Part shown: positions 1 to 15,168 of the stretch, in pieces | How the letters are laid out: every line of letters starts with the position of its first letter | Numbering within the stretch: the stretch's first letter is position 1 | Assembly: GCA_012295275.1 (NCBI GenBank) | Contig: CM022670.1 | Span: forward strand, 24,316,255-24,380,254 | Origin: Chrysomallon squamiferum | Taxonomy: Eukaryota; Mollusca; Gastropoda; Neomphalida; Peltospiridae | Reading direction: 5' to 3' | Length of the DNA: 64,000 nt | Position numbers and translations under genes: made by a program | Notes under the pieces: model-generated | What the model was told of the DNA's origin: nothing | The model's input: only the letters and a program-made list of their open reading frames with translations | Databases searched by the model: none

Positions 1-895
1 ATAAACAAACAAAATAACAACAATAATAAAGTTCTGAAAAAACGAACAAAATTATTAATGAGTGCATTCACCCATCCACCCAATGTTGACCTCTCCTTTC
101 CATCCAGATCTACCCAAGATCTTCTTCATACCAGTACAGTAACAACTTCATTAACAAACATTATGCAAGTTGATGTCATTATTTTGTATTACAGAATGTG
201 AATGAATTCAAGATGTTAGTTTTCCTATGAACAGAAACCACACCAGATAATAATCTCACTTCATTACAGAAACTGTTTCATACAATCAGTATCTAAATAA
301 CCTCCGAGCAAAATGGATTTAAAAGCATCTGGCAAAATAGGAATCTGAGTGTATAACTAAATTTAAACTTTTCAGCAATTCAACAACAATTGGAAACAAG
401 GTCTCAAATAAGGTTGGTTAATTTAGGAATTTGGTGATATTTCTTTTTTTTCTTTGTTTGTTGTAATTTAAGTCTATCTCATTATTTTAAATATTTCAGC
501 ATGACAAGTTTTTATCTATACATTAGGAGTTAATATTTTTTTTTTTTTTTTTTTTCCAACAATGAAGTAAAAATTCTAAATTAAAATTTGTTATATATAT
601 ATATATGAAAGTATAGGTTAACATTTTATTTAAATGTAGTTTACACTGGGTAAATGAACAACAAATTAACAAAAATAAAATTAAAAACAAAAATTTACAA
701 AAGTTTACAAAAGTAAAAAAGCAAAAGTAATAATAACATTTGAAATAATACTGTTGATTAAATGATTTTGGATCATTCAGTTTGCAATAATACAAATAAG
801 AAGAAGAAGAAGAAAAAAAATATAAAAATAACACAAAAAATAATAATTTTTCTTTTCTTTAAATGTATTATTTTAACTGATTAATTTTACTTCAG
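1..895. other. Intergenic / 5' non-coding sequence
   Basis: AT-rich sequence with no convincing coding region. It holds a T homopolymer near 538-556 and a short (TA)n near 594-606. A plausible 3' splice acceptor (pyrimidine-rich, ending TTCAG) occurs at 891-895 just before the glycosyltransferase start codon, so part of this stretch is probably a 5' UTR intron of that gene. No promoter motif was recognised. Confidence 0.5.
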
Positions 896-907
896 ATTAC
901 TTGGATT

Positions 908-2032
908 ATGAGAATAAAATGGCTGCATGTTTTAATGACTGGAACTGTACTATGCATCTGCCTCTGGTTGTACTCACAAATAAAGCCTTGTCGAATAGTA
1001 GTTGTGTCATCTCGGCAAGATCAAGGATCATTTGACAGAAGTTTTCTAAATCGGAACTTTCCTTCTGACATCAATGAGTCTAGCACCAGCCCAAACACCA
1101 CTGACGATGACACAATTTGTCTACAACACAACATATGCAAACAAGACGCAAATCAGCCGGTTTACGTATATACCAAAACCGATCACTTTGACCACATGTT
1201 GCATTCACGAATAGACGTCACGCACAATATCACCCATAGCAACAAGGTCATACCTAACATTGTGCACTTCACATGGTACGGAGGAAAGAGACGGAACGTC
1301 TTTCGTTTTCATCACTTGATATCTGTTCTGTCTGCTCACAAATTCATCAAGCCCGCCAGAATTTATTTCTGGTGCGACCTGATCCCAGAAGGAGACTATT
1401 TTGAAGAAGCAAAAGACAAAGTACCAGAACTGAAACTGGTGCGGAGATCTCCGCCAAATGTTATATATGGGAACAAAGTACGCAAACCGGAACATGTCAC
1501 CGACGTCATCAGATTGGAGGTGTTACTGGAATACGGAGGCATCTACTTTGACCTGGATGCCGTTGTCGTGAAGCCGCTGGAGAAACTGTTGTACTACGAA
1601 ACAGTGATGGGATGGGAATCGCCGTCAGGTCTGTGCAATGGGATTATCTTGTCAACAGCTTGGTCGAACTTCCTGAAAATCTGGCACAGAGAGTATTACA
1701 GTTTCCAGGACCGACTGTGGGCCTACCATTCAGTTCGTCTTCCAGCGGAATTAACACACAGATTCCCAAATCTCATCCACACCGAGTCTTTCTCCATAAA
1801 CAGGCCTAACTGGTCTCAGCAGGAAATGGAGATGCTTTACAAAGAAGGGAGAATTTACGACTTCAAACGGAAGAATTATTTTATTCATTTATGGTTTCGA
1901 CAACATGGCGTGGAGCACAGTCCACGTGACATTCGCACGTGGAACACGACAGTTGGTGCTCTGTTCCGTTACGTCTATTACGGAGATGATAAGATCTGGA
2001 CGTCTAACAAAGACAAAGAAGTAAAATTTTAG
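908..2032 (+). CDS. Type II membrane glycosyltransferase with DXD motif (GT32 / alpha-1,4-glycosyltransferase-like)
   Basis: A 374-aa single-exon open frame. Residues about 7-24 form one hydrophobic segment after a short basic start (MRIKW), the layout of a Golgi type II signal anchor. A low-complexity stem follows to about residue 110. The catalytic part opens with IPNIVHFTWYGG (115-126), the usual N-terminal block of the Gly_transf_sug (DXD) family. The metal and nucleotide-sugar binding motif is YFDLD (D215/D217), preceded by the family-typical DVIRLEVLLEYGGIY. There are several N-glycosylation sequons (NES, NTT, NIT, NWS, NTT). The likely role is transfer of a hexose or HexNAc in the Golgi; donor and acceptor cannot be read from sequence. 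The start is the first ATG after a probable 5' UTR acceptor (exon from about 896). A poly(A) signal follows 13 bases after the stop. The absence of coding introns contrasts with the other genes here and could reflect an old retroposition or a lineage-typical intronless family. Confidence 0.8.
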   Translation: MRIKWLHVLMTGTVLCICLWLYSQIKPCRIVVVSSRQDQGSFDRSFLNRNFPSDINESSTSPNTTDDDTICLQHNICKQDANQPVYVYTKTDHFDHMLHSRIDVTHNITHSNKVIPNIVHFTWYGGKRRNVFRFHHLISVLSAHKFIKPARIYFWCDLIPEGDYFEEAKDKVPELKLVRRSPPNVIYGNKVRKPEHVTDVIRLEVLLEYGGIYFDLDAVVVKPLEKLLYYETVMGWESPSGLCNGIILSTAWSNFLKIWHREYYSFQDRLWAYHSVRLPAELTHRFPNLIHTESFSINRPNWSQQEMEMLYKEGRIYDFKRKNYFIHLWFRQHGVEHSPRDIRTWNTTVGALFRYVYYGDDKIWTSNKDKEVKF

Positions 2033-2044
2033 CGTATGCTAAGC

Positions 2045-2050
2045 AATAAA
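2045..2050 (+). terminator. Poly(A) signal AATAAA of the glycosyltransferase gene
   Basis: A canonical AATAAA hexamer lies 12 bases past the stop codon at 2032 and is followed by a T-rich tract. This implies a very short 3' UTR, unless downstream signals are also used. Confidence 0.6.
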
Positions 2051-2403
2051 ACATTTTTTTTTTTTTTTTTTTAAATTAATAATATATAATTTTTGTAATT
2101 AATTTCATTTTTTGAATGTATAATATAAGCGAAAAAAATGTATATACCGAAATTTTTCTATCTATCTATCTATCTATCTATATATCTTTATTTATTTATT
2201 TATTTATTTATTTTTTTTTTTAATTTTTAAAAATATAAGGATTTTGTTTAAAAAATATAAATACTCCCTCTTGTCTGGTTAAAAAGAAAATACAAAAATC
2301 AAATTATAAAAAGTTAAGATTACTACACTAGGAAGAAGATGCAAGTAAATGGCTAGAATCGAGGACTTTGCCTCATTTAAAAAAAAAAAAAGTCTAGTCA
2401 CGG

Positions 2404-2470
<67 letters not shown>

Positions 2471-4594
2471 GAAAAATATTTTTAATTAATGATTTAAGTC
2501 TGTTAAAACAAAAGAAAGAAGAAAAAAGAAAAAACCCACCCCATAGGCACACAAAATAACTATACACCTTTTTATGTATGTATATATATCGCTTTATGTA
2601 ATGACGATGAAAGTAAGTAAAAATAAAGATTGTGAATACAAAACAAATATTTTATTATCTGTTGGAAGAAATACAAATGGATGAGCTAATACATAAAAAC
2701 AAATCACATTTTTTTTTTTTTTTTTTTTTTCTTTTTTTTTCTTTCTTTTTCTGCACAATTCATCTGGCGTTATCACTTTTCTTATAACACATTCAAACAA
2801 ATCGCAGTTACAAACATTCAATTTATACATTTTCACAAAGATTCATAATAATCCAAATAAATATACAAAAATCAAAATCCGAAATAATAATTTATTTAAA
2901 TAAATAAAAACATGCATTAATTGTTAAAGCAGTACTTATCACGTACTCAAAGACAGTATTGCTTCACTAAATTAATAACAAAACAATCTGTATAAATTAG
3001 ATTATACAAATTAATGCTTCGTTTTACCAGTATTATGTCACTTCTCATTCAAAGGCTGTTAATGGTTTGTATGTAGCTGGAAGCTGTCAGTCAAAGTACC
3101 TATAATATTATTTTTATATTTTGATTCGTTATAATCTCTAATTTGTACTTGGTCTTAAACTATGTTTTACCTTTACTACAGTTAGTCGTAACTAAGAAAA
3201 ATAGGCGTATGCTCATTTTAGATTTAGTCATGATGAAAATTATCATTATTTACCTTTTTATAACACCTTGTCCTATTTTCTAGAGATTATGTCATGTTTA
3301 TGTACTTATGCTCTATTATTAAGAAAAGTCTTAACCTGAAGGCCATAAAAATTATTATTCTTATTCAAAACATTTTTGTAATGCAAAAAAAATTTCATTT
3401 GGACAGAAAGCAACGGTTTAAAAGAATTATGTTGTCATTATTAAAACCAAAATATTTCATTTCGAAATAAATATCAGTTTAAAATTATTATATTATAATT
3501 GTCCTGCTATTTTTACGACAAGTAAGTATCTTGGACGAACCAAAATTCATAAATGAATTAATAACTTCAGACAAGAGAAAAAATGGTTTCATGTTTACTA
3601 GCAGAACGTATTCTTAAAGCAGAATATTCTGTCTTCAGTATAAAAAGTACATATATAAAAATTAATCAGTAAACGAAAAAAAAAAAAATAATAATAATAA
3701 TAAATCCTCTTTCTGGACAAATCGAGATATTAAAGTGTGCATCGACAGACGATAAAGATTAAAAAATAGTACATATTAATGGTTTATTATAAATATTTAG
3801 TATTTTATGGTTATTGTAATCTTGTTATAATAATGACAGTTAAATAAAAGGCACACACCTATATACATTCACAACAAAGATAATGGGAAGAAAATGAAAA
3901 TAATATGAAGACATTAACATATACGATCATTTCCTTTATACTGTCTATATAAAGCTGATTTACTGAAGTAAGATAGTAAATAAGGTGTTTATAATCATTT
4001 AATAATGCAAAGTATATAATCTGAGACACTTCCTAAAATGTATTGATTTTAAAATTAATTTTTTTTTTAGTTAATTAATTAATTTATTTATTGTATTTTT
4101 ATTTTATTATTATTATTATTATTATTGTAAATATAGAAATCAGGGAATAGTTTCATTGCAATGCTCTTTATAGTTAACATGTGACATCATAAAAATCACG
4201 ATTATCGATAAATCATGGTCTTCAATTGATGTCATTGATTCAAAATCATTGGTTGATTATTGGTAATTTACATAAAAAATATTTCAAAACGCATGTATTT
4301 TCAGACTTTTAAATACAAAAATGTTCTTCTTTGAAAACAGTTTTCGCTAAATACTACATCTAACATGCTGTATTTCAAATTATCTCTCTAGTTTGCAGCA
4401 TTTGTACGTGATAAATTCGAAGGCTTAATGAAAGTGGAGATTCTCCAAATAATGGTAAGTGATTTAAATACATTGATTCTGTATAATCTTCACGAAGACC
4501 TTAAATTTAGTTCTGTTCACATTCTGTGTGCATCATTCTAAGAATTTCTTCTGGATTATCTGATCAAAGTGTACAATTTTCAGCTAAGAACATA
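2051..4594. other. Intergenic stretch between glycosyltransferase and HSPA12-like gene
   Basis: No coding sequence was recognised. It contains simple repeats: (CTAT)n about 2158-2182, (TTTA)n about 2187-2212, (TG)n 2407-2468, a T/C-rich run about 2708-2751 and (ATT)n about 4105-4126. The right part is the presumed 3' UTR of the minus-strand HSPA12-like gene. A TTTATT at 4083-4088 reads AATAAA on the minus strand and could be its poly(A) signal. Otherwise it is featureless AT-rich DNA. Confidence 0.5.
2367..2468 (+). repeat. Dispersed repeat copy A, ending in (TG)n
   Basis: A short block reading TTTGCCTCATTT, an A-run, AGTCTAGT, two variable bases and CGGCCG is followed directly by about 31 TG units (2407-2468). 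The same block occurs in inverted orientation at 43330-43373, again abutting the microsatellite. This suggests a dispersed element whose end seeds or contains the TG tract, such as a SINE or MITE terminus. The full element was not delimited. Confidence 0.6.
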
Positions 4595-8325
<3,731 letters not shown>

Positions 8326-8911
8326 CTTTGTTGATGGTTATATCGGCACAAATCTGAAAATAACGCTATCCTCATTAATATTGAACTTGGAGACATATCG
8401 ATTTTTCTTTCTTCTAATCCAAGCCCTGAATGTGAATAAACAAACCGTACCCGGTGTTTTATCAAATTTCTTTGTTTGGCACGTTACTGATAACGCAAAT
8501 GGTTTGGCAACCTTGCTGTCAGATCAATGTTAAAAGATCCACAAATATTTTGTAATTTTCAGTAAGATCAAAGGTTTATTTTTACACTTGCGCGAATAAA
8601 TTATTCTTTTACTCTTGGACATTTCGGAATTAAGCATCCGATACGTGTGTCAATGCTAGCTGAATCATATTTGCACGATCGTTGCAAACGGAAGGTAAGA
8701 TTTAATTCAACTGATTTTTGTTTTTGTTTTTAAATTAATATTTTCTGGCCTTCTGCTCTGTCTTATTTAATCTGCCCAATTGTTTTTTTTTTATAATTTT
8801 AGCAGGCCTGTTAAGTAATATATATCCATGTACCTTCAACTGCATTTTAATATTTGTCGTTTTAAAATGTAACTGTCAGTAGAAACAACACTCTATGCTC
8901 AACACTTCACA

Positions 8912-8913
<2 letters not shown>

Positions 8914-8995
<82 letters not shown>
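8914..8995. repeat. (CT)n microsatellite in the divergent gene interval
   Basis: About 80 bp of pure CT, within the inferred 5' UTR intron of the MIEAP-like gene. It is one of three similar tracts between 5.8 and 11.4 kb. Confidence 0.9.
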
Positions 8996-8997
<2 letters not shown>

Positions 8998-9459
8998 TTA
9001 AGCATTTTGCTGGGTAAATGAATCTGTTTCTAAGCGTTACAATATTAAAGCAGAAAATGTTATTATTATTATTATTATTTAAATTGCAGACACATATACT
9101 CTTAAACCAATATTTCCCAGAAGATAACGATGACTATATTTGCCATTATAAATTCAAAGTAATGTGTCATTTTATTGATTTTTATTTCTCCGCCTAATGC
9201 AGACGCCAATTCTATTTCAGCCATAGGCTAATTTTAGCACAACGTCTGCTTCTGTGAAATATATCCGACCACTGTAATTTCAAACAAAGCGGATCTTATT
9301 GTTTCTGATCCAGGTGTTCCTTGAAAATAGGCTGTTTAATTCTATTGATGGAGCTTAGGACATTAAGATCAAGATCTTGGAAATATACTGGACAAGACAG
9401 AAACAGAAAGATCGTGTGTCGATAATAGATATATGTATATGTAAGTGTGCGTGAATGTG

Positions 9460-9479
9460 TGTGCGTGTGCACACGCACA
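9460..9479. repeat. 20-bp perfect palindrome of alternating purine/pyrimidine
   Basis: The core GTGCGTGTG is followed immediately by its reverse complement CACACGCAC, with one further T/A pair outside. It is self-complementary and alternating, so it can form a cruciform or Z-DNA. It sits in the inferred 5' UTR intron of the MIEAP-like gene. Confidence 0.8.
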
Positions 9480-9539
9480 AGTCGACACTTTCTTTTCATT
9501 AACGTATTGTTTATAATGATGTATTTACAGGACTAAACT

Positions 9540-10737
9540 ATGAGCAAATCGAGTGAACACAAAAGTGATTTGGTTGCGGAGGCTCGTAACTTCAGTGCTA
9601 GCCTAGCCAACGTCTTCCTCATGAAGAAGCGAGACCCACAGACACATCATCTGCTGGAGAAGGCGCAGTACCTCGTGGACGGCCTCCTGGCGGAAAACCA
9701 ACGACTGTCAAACTCGGGCACACCCCGACATTCACGCAGTGGGGGTATGGGCCAGCTGTGGGTGAAACTGGACGAACTGAAGCGCGAAAATGAGGATCTT
9801 CGGAAACACGTTGGTAGAGGACAACATGAAGAAAGGGGAACGCCCACCAAAACTACTGGTATGAAATATAAATTTAAAAAGAAAAAAAAAAAAAATTCAA
9901 GTTCATCGGCTTTGTTTTTAATTTTAGCTATATATTAAAAACACAAAACATGTACATATGTCTAGCACTGGGGAGGATATATTATGAAGCTAATGAAACT
10001 TGCGGTTCAGGGCACCTTAACTAAGACAGTCTCCAGAAGCATCTTTAATTCACTTGACTACAACATTTTAATCAAAATCTGAGATGTGGCTACATTTTTA
10101 AAATCTGTTACGAAACAAGCCACAGAAGAAAACCAAGTTTCAGAGCGCCACAATTTGAGGTCTGCTACTGGACATGCTGTGTGTGTAATCTAAAAAACTT
10201 AATTATTTCAATTTTGGAGAACATTTTGCTTTCTGATACAACTTGTCCTTTGTACTGTAGGTAACATTTTGTAATTTCTATAAAAACATTATTATTTAGA
10301 AATTCTTTTAGCTAATCTTTTCATTATGTTGTAATAATCATCATCATCAATGAAATGTTGCCTTTCACAGTCATCGTCTAATTATTAAAATATTATGTCC
10401 AGGTCAGGGGTCAAATGATATAGGTATACTCAAAGCGGATTTACAACGAGCAAAGAACGAGTACGAATGTCTGAAACAGCAGAACGAGAAGCTGCACAAG
10501 ACGGAGAAAGAGCTGCAGACGATCAACAGCAATTTGCGGGACGAGTGCAGACGACTCAAGACGGCGCTCGACGTGTCCCAGAAAGCAGCAGAAAAAGCGA
10601 GAACAGATTTGAAAAACCTAGAAACCAGTCTCTCCTCGGTCAAAACCGAAAATGAATCACTGAAACAAAAGTATGAACGAAAATTTTGGGAACGCAGTCA
10701 TTGTTATAGATATAAATGACAAACTGAAACGAGTTCC

Positions 10738-10773
<36 letters not shown>

Positions 10774-11341
10774 TTTTAAATTTTTTTTTTTAAATAATAA
10801 TATTAATAAAATAAAATAAAATAAATCAAATACAGATAAAAGGAGCATAATAATGTCTGAAAAATAACTATGTTTTAATAATAACTACAACAAAATGAAT
10901 ATTAAACACCTTAAGAATATATTCACTAGTTTTGTAAAAAACCCAAACGTACTGTTGATATTTATAAATATTTTATATCTTTCCACTCGAGCTATAAAAT
11001 GATTTCTCTCTTTAAGACTAACGAGTAGCGTGAAGCCGAGACAAAGAACGGATAATCGGCTGACAGAGAACATCAACGAAAGATGTCGCCCTAGTGTGAT
11101 AGCCGTGAAGTACAACACGATGGAGAGCCAGGAGTGGGTGGACGCTAAGGAAAGCCTGGAAGACAGCACGGGGCAGGACGAGGAAGAAATAGTCAGGTTC
11201 CTGTGTGCGGCGGTTATGGTAAATAATCGATAAGGATCTTGATACCGAACAAGGTTCACGCACGTGGATCGCTAACATTAATCTAGTTGGTGACTCATTC
11301 GGACCTGTTATCGTTTCTGATTTACAGTTCATCTCTCTCAT

Positions 11342-11427
<86 letters not shown>

Positions 11428-12100
11428 ATACTGAATACGTTTTTTTCTTCTTTGTTTTCCACTTTAAATTAATTTTCACATTAAATCATAATTTACGAAT
11501 GCGAAAAGTCTTTCTTTTTTCTTTTTCTTTTCTTTTTAATTGTTACGATTTTTAACCTTGCTTTAAAATCGGTCTGGTCATTGATCAGCGTGTTTTATAA
11601 AAATCTTCTCATAATCAAAATTCAACAATATCCATACATTTTACAACTGATACTAATAATTTAAATACATATATATCATTATATATCAACTTTTAGTTTT
11701 AGAATTAATGTTCACAATATAGTTCTTGAAAACGTTAAGAAAAACAGTAATTAAAACTACTTAATTCTTTTGCTTTATCACATTTTCATTGCATGGATGT
11801 TTTTTTTTGTATTTAAAAATAAAAATAAATCTGATTTTAACAATTTCCAAATCTGACAAAACAGATAATGTTTTATTCTTTTGTACCCCAACTATCATTT
11901 TATTTGTTTCAGGCGTCATATGAGACATCATTAGACATCTACCAGAATCTGGAATTAGCTATAGCAGAGCTGCTGAGGAATCCAACACTGGCTGTATGTA
12001 CTACATAAAGATTTGCTTATTTAGCTTATTAAAGGTTGAAATTATTTGGAAAATGTTTATATAATTAATGAAAGAAGCTTTTCAAAAAACTTAATGTAAA

Positions 12101-12136
<36 letters not shown>

Positions 12137-13038
12137 GGACAATAATTATTGTTAATTCAGTTCAGTTTGTAAATTTATTTACATTGATGTATAGGTTTAT
12201 TAAAAATGTATGTTAAAAAGATATTCCCTTGAAATACAATAAGAGTGCATGGAACTTGGGAGGATAATCCATTGGACTGTTTCCAGTTGAAGACAGTGTT
12301 TAAAATGATAATAATTAAATTGCAGATGGCTATCACACGAGATATTGCTAGGGATCTCCCTCAACTTCCAGAGGAAATGACAGACGCAATACGCTTCCGA
12401 TTACGACAGACGTTTGAACACATAAATACTGAAGCTTTTTCTGAGGTGAGTAATAGATAATTAAAATATCACAATGAAAAATTAATTATTTCTATGGAAA
12501 CATGTTCATAAATGAACTATAAATTATGCATTAAACTGGAAATAGATTTTAGTTTTATAAAAGATAAATTTTTCATATTAAAGAAAAGATTCATTTTCAT
12601 TACTAGTATTATTGTTATTATTATGTAATGGTGCCACCCCCTTCTCCGTTTCCTGAAATTCTACTTTGATCTCTTGAGCACACCTTTTATTTTTATTAAT
12701 GACAGATATTAAAATATTACACAATTTACACATCTGCCTTTCAGCTTGTTAAATATTCCCTCAGTGCTGAATTCAGTGACAGTGCTAAACACATTTCCAG
12801 ACACAAGTCAGTGAACCAGTTCCTCAAGGAAAGTATTCGTTTGACGTGGCAGATGGTGATCCAGAAACCACCAATGAAACTTTCAACACAGGACATCACA
12901 TTTGATGATGAAAAGCACAAGTTGTGGTGGTCATGTGATCAGTCACATGCAAAGACAATTGATTACTTTATCTGGCCGGTTCTCAAAGACTATGAAAACG
13001 GTGCTATAATGGTGAAGGGTTGTGTTTATGCAAGCTGA
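9540..13038 (+). CDS. SPATA18: Mitochondria-eating protein (MIEAP/SPATA18-like)
   Basis: Six coding exons: 9540-9858, 10403-10670, 11017-11218, 11913-11993, 12326-12445 and 12745-13038. Phases are 1, 2, 0, 0, 0 and all introns are GT-AG, giving 427 aa. The human protein is about 540 aa, so this form is shorter. The N-terminus is a helical segment with LAEN/KREN heptads. Exon 2 encodes an uninterrupted coiled coil of about 85 residues rich in K, E, L and Q. Exons 3-6 form the C-terminal MIEAP domain, recognised by NQFLKESIRLTWQMVIQKPP, DEKHKLWW and DYFIWPVLKDYENGAIMVKG near the end. In vertebrates this family controls mitochondrial quality by binding cardiolipin and promoting lysosome-like or vacuolar processing of damaged mitochondria. 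The start is the first ATG after the acceptor at 9531. The identification rests on remembered family features, mainly the C-terminal block. The gene is divergent from the HSPA12-like gene. Confidence 0.75.
10740..10773. repeat. (AAT)n microsatellite in MIEAP-like intron 2
   Basis: About 11 AAT units followed by A/T-rich sequence, with no coding potential. Confidence 0.8.
11338..11424. repeat. (CT)n microsatellite in MIEAP-like intron 3
   Basis: About 85 bp of CT about 120 bp downstream of exon 3. On the transcript it is a long pyrimidine tract, which could attract polypyrimidine-binding factors. Confidence 0.9.
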
Positions 13039-15127
13039 AGTTATGCAGTTTTTTTAAAATTACATCAAAAAAAATATGGGGAAAAAAGTCTCTTGATAAT
13101 TTAAGCTTTAATTAATAGATATAGATATAGGTATCTGTATATCTGTATCTATATAATTTTTTTAATTTTAATTTTTTTTATTAATTTGCTGAAATGCTAC
13201 AGATGTGGAAGTAATTTGTGAGAATCTAACAGTTTTCTGCCACAAATTTGTATTTATAATTTGCAGCACTGCCATATAGCTTACAAAACATCTTTTTTTT
13301 TAAAATCAATATATTGTGATATTTGTTTCATTTCTGGTTTCACTCGTTTCATAATAAATTTGATATTCATGTCTTTTTGACTTTCTTACATAATTTGTTT
13401 TCTAAATAACCATTTTTAATCCCAATACACTACCTACAAATCCACACAAGAGTCTGTTAACTGGCTAAATGTTTACTGGAACTGTATCCATAGGCAATGG
13501 AGGATCATGATGTGGGGTTTCTTAGTTAATAATGAACTGGTACTAAATAAAGACAGAATAAATGAACCTGTTTGATAATACTTCAGCAGAAAAAATATTC
13601 ACTGCAGCTGAATGTTATTTGTTACTGTTTTGATAAACAACAGACCCAAATGTGCACTGGAATGGTTTATTTATGGTATACAGGTAATGCATACATAGAA
13701 AAGCATCTATTAGTTTTGTTATATGATTTTCAGACAGCCACTGATGATTAACTTCCAATTAATTAACATTTATTATTAGGTAATTATGTCAAAGTGAAAC
13801 AATTTTAAAACTCTTTAAATATATATATATATATATTTTTTAATAATTATTAGTTGAATGAATTTTGTGACCATCAGATACTATTAGATATATTAAAAGG
13901 TACAGAAATATATGAAAATATAATTTGTTAATAAATCAGCCATTTACTATATCATATATAAAATATTAAGTGAAATTAAGTTAAAGTGTATCTGAAAAAT
14001 AATTTTAGGAAAGTGAGAACTAAAAAAACTGCAGCAGCTAGAAAATAAATTTTTCTTACTCAAGCTTTTTATAAAAATTTAACTTTTTAATCCTGACAAG
14101 CAAACATAAAATAGATGTTAATAAGAGCACAAAGTGAAACAATACTTAACATCAGACAAAGCAAAACAAAATTGATTTTTCAACCTGGTCTCTGAAACAG
14201 AAATACTGCTTCTCAGTGGAATTCTTCTAAAACATTTCTTATATTAAATTTCTAACAAAGTTATTTCAAATCTACAAATTACAATGACCAAAAAAAAAAA
14301 AAAAACCACTCCCGAAATATTTTTTTAAGGGAATTATTTGTGAAAGCCCATTATACATATATATATATATTTTATCGATTATCTTCTTAATGGTTTACAG
14401 TTTGTTAGGTTTTTTGGCCAATTTAGTAATTATGATTTGATTCAAAGCAGAATAAATTTTTATAATAATAAGTCTGAAGATCTGAAACATATTGCAATAT
14501 GTCTTAAAGGCCAATGAACTGTCATGTGTGATTATATTTAAAACAAAGAGGACATTTAAGAAAAGCATGTGTTTATTTTTAAACAAATTAAATTTTTCTA
14601 ATACTAATTTTAAAAAAGAAATTATACAACAAGTGTGATCTTAAGTTTAGTGATTTAACAGTGGACAACTGAAATTTATAGCAAAACATGCAAATAGCAG
14701 TAAAATTTGTAAATCACTTTAATCAAAACACTCTTTATTAAAGCAAGGTACAAACAGAAAAACCAAACAGGCGTTTTTAAAAAATATATTTATAATTGAG
14801 AAGACTAGGATTTTTTTAATAACATAATACTATTGTAAGCAAACAGTTGAACAAACAAGCTTATAAACATATCTAAATTACACAAAATATACTATAAAAA
14901 ATGCAGCATGATTTGTGAAACACTATTCTAATTGTACTATGTACTAATTGTACATTGTCAAAAGCACTATAAAATGTACCATGATTTAAAAGAAATATAT
15001 ATTATTACAATGTAATGATATTCATCTCACCTTTTATTGGGCGATTTTAAAGATACAAAAACAAATATATAAATTCAGGCTTAATGAGAAAATCAGAATC
15101 TAATAAAATGTTTGAAATGATTATTGC

Positions 15128-15168
<41 letters not shown>

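Larger units (their letters stand above)
8326..9531. promoter_or_regulatory. Divergent promoter region between HSPA12-like and MIEAP-like genes, with MIEAP 5' UTR intron
   Basis: The two genes are head to head. A strong donor (GGAAG|GTAAGA) at 8694/8695 and an acceptor (TTTACAG) ending at 9531 bracket a probable 5' UTR intron of the MIEAP-like gene. Its first exon should therefore end at 8694, only about 370 bp from the HSPA12-like start codon. That leaves a compact shared promoter within roughly 8330-8660. No TATA box or convincing heat-shock element was found. The intron contains (CT)n at 8914-8995 and a 20-bp palindrome at 9460-9479. Transcription start sites are inferred, not seen. Confidence 0.45.

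Noticed and set aside
9105-9130. Possible heat-shock element (TTCCCAGAAG) in the divergent interval
   Set aside because: The spacing between TTC and GAA is three bases rather than two and there is no third pentamer.
9942-9961. p53-like half site (AAACATGTAC) in MIEAP-like intron 1, tempting because vertebrate MIEAP is a p53 target
   Set aside because: Only one imperfect half-site is present; the adjacent decamer does not fit, so a response element cannot be supported.
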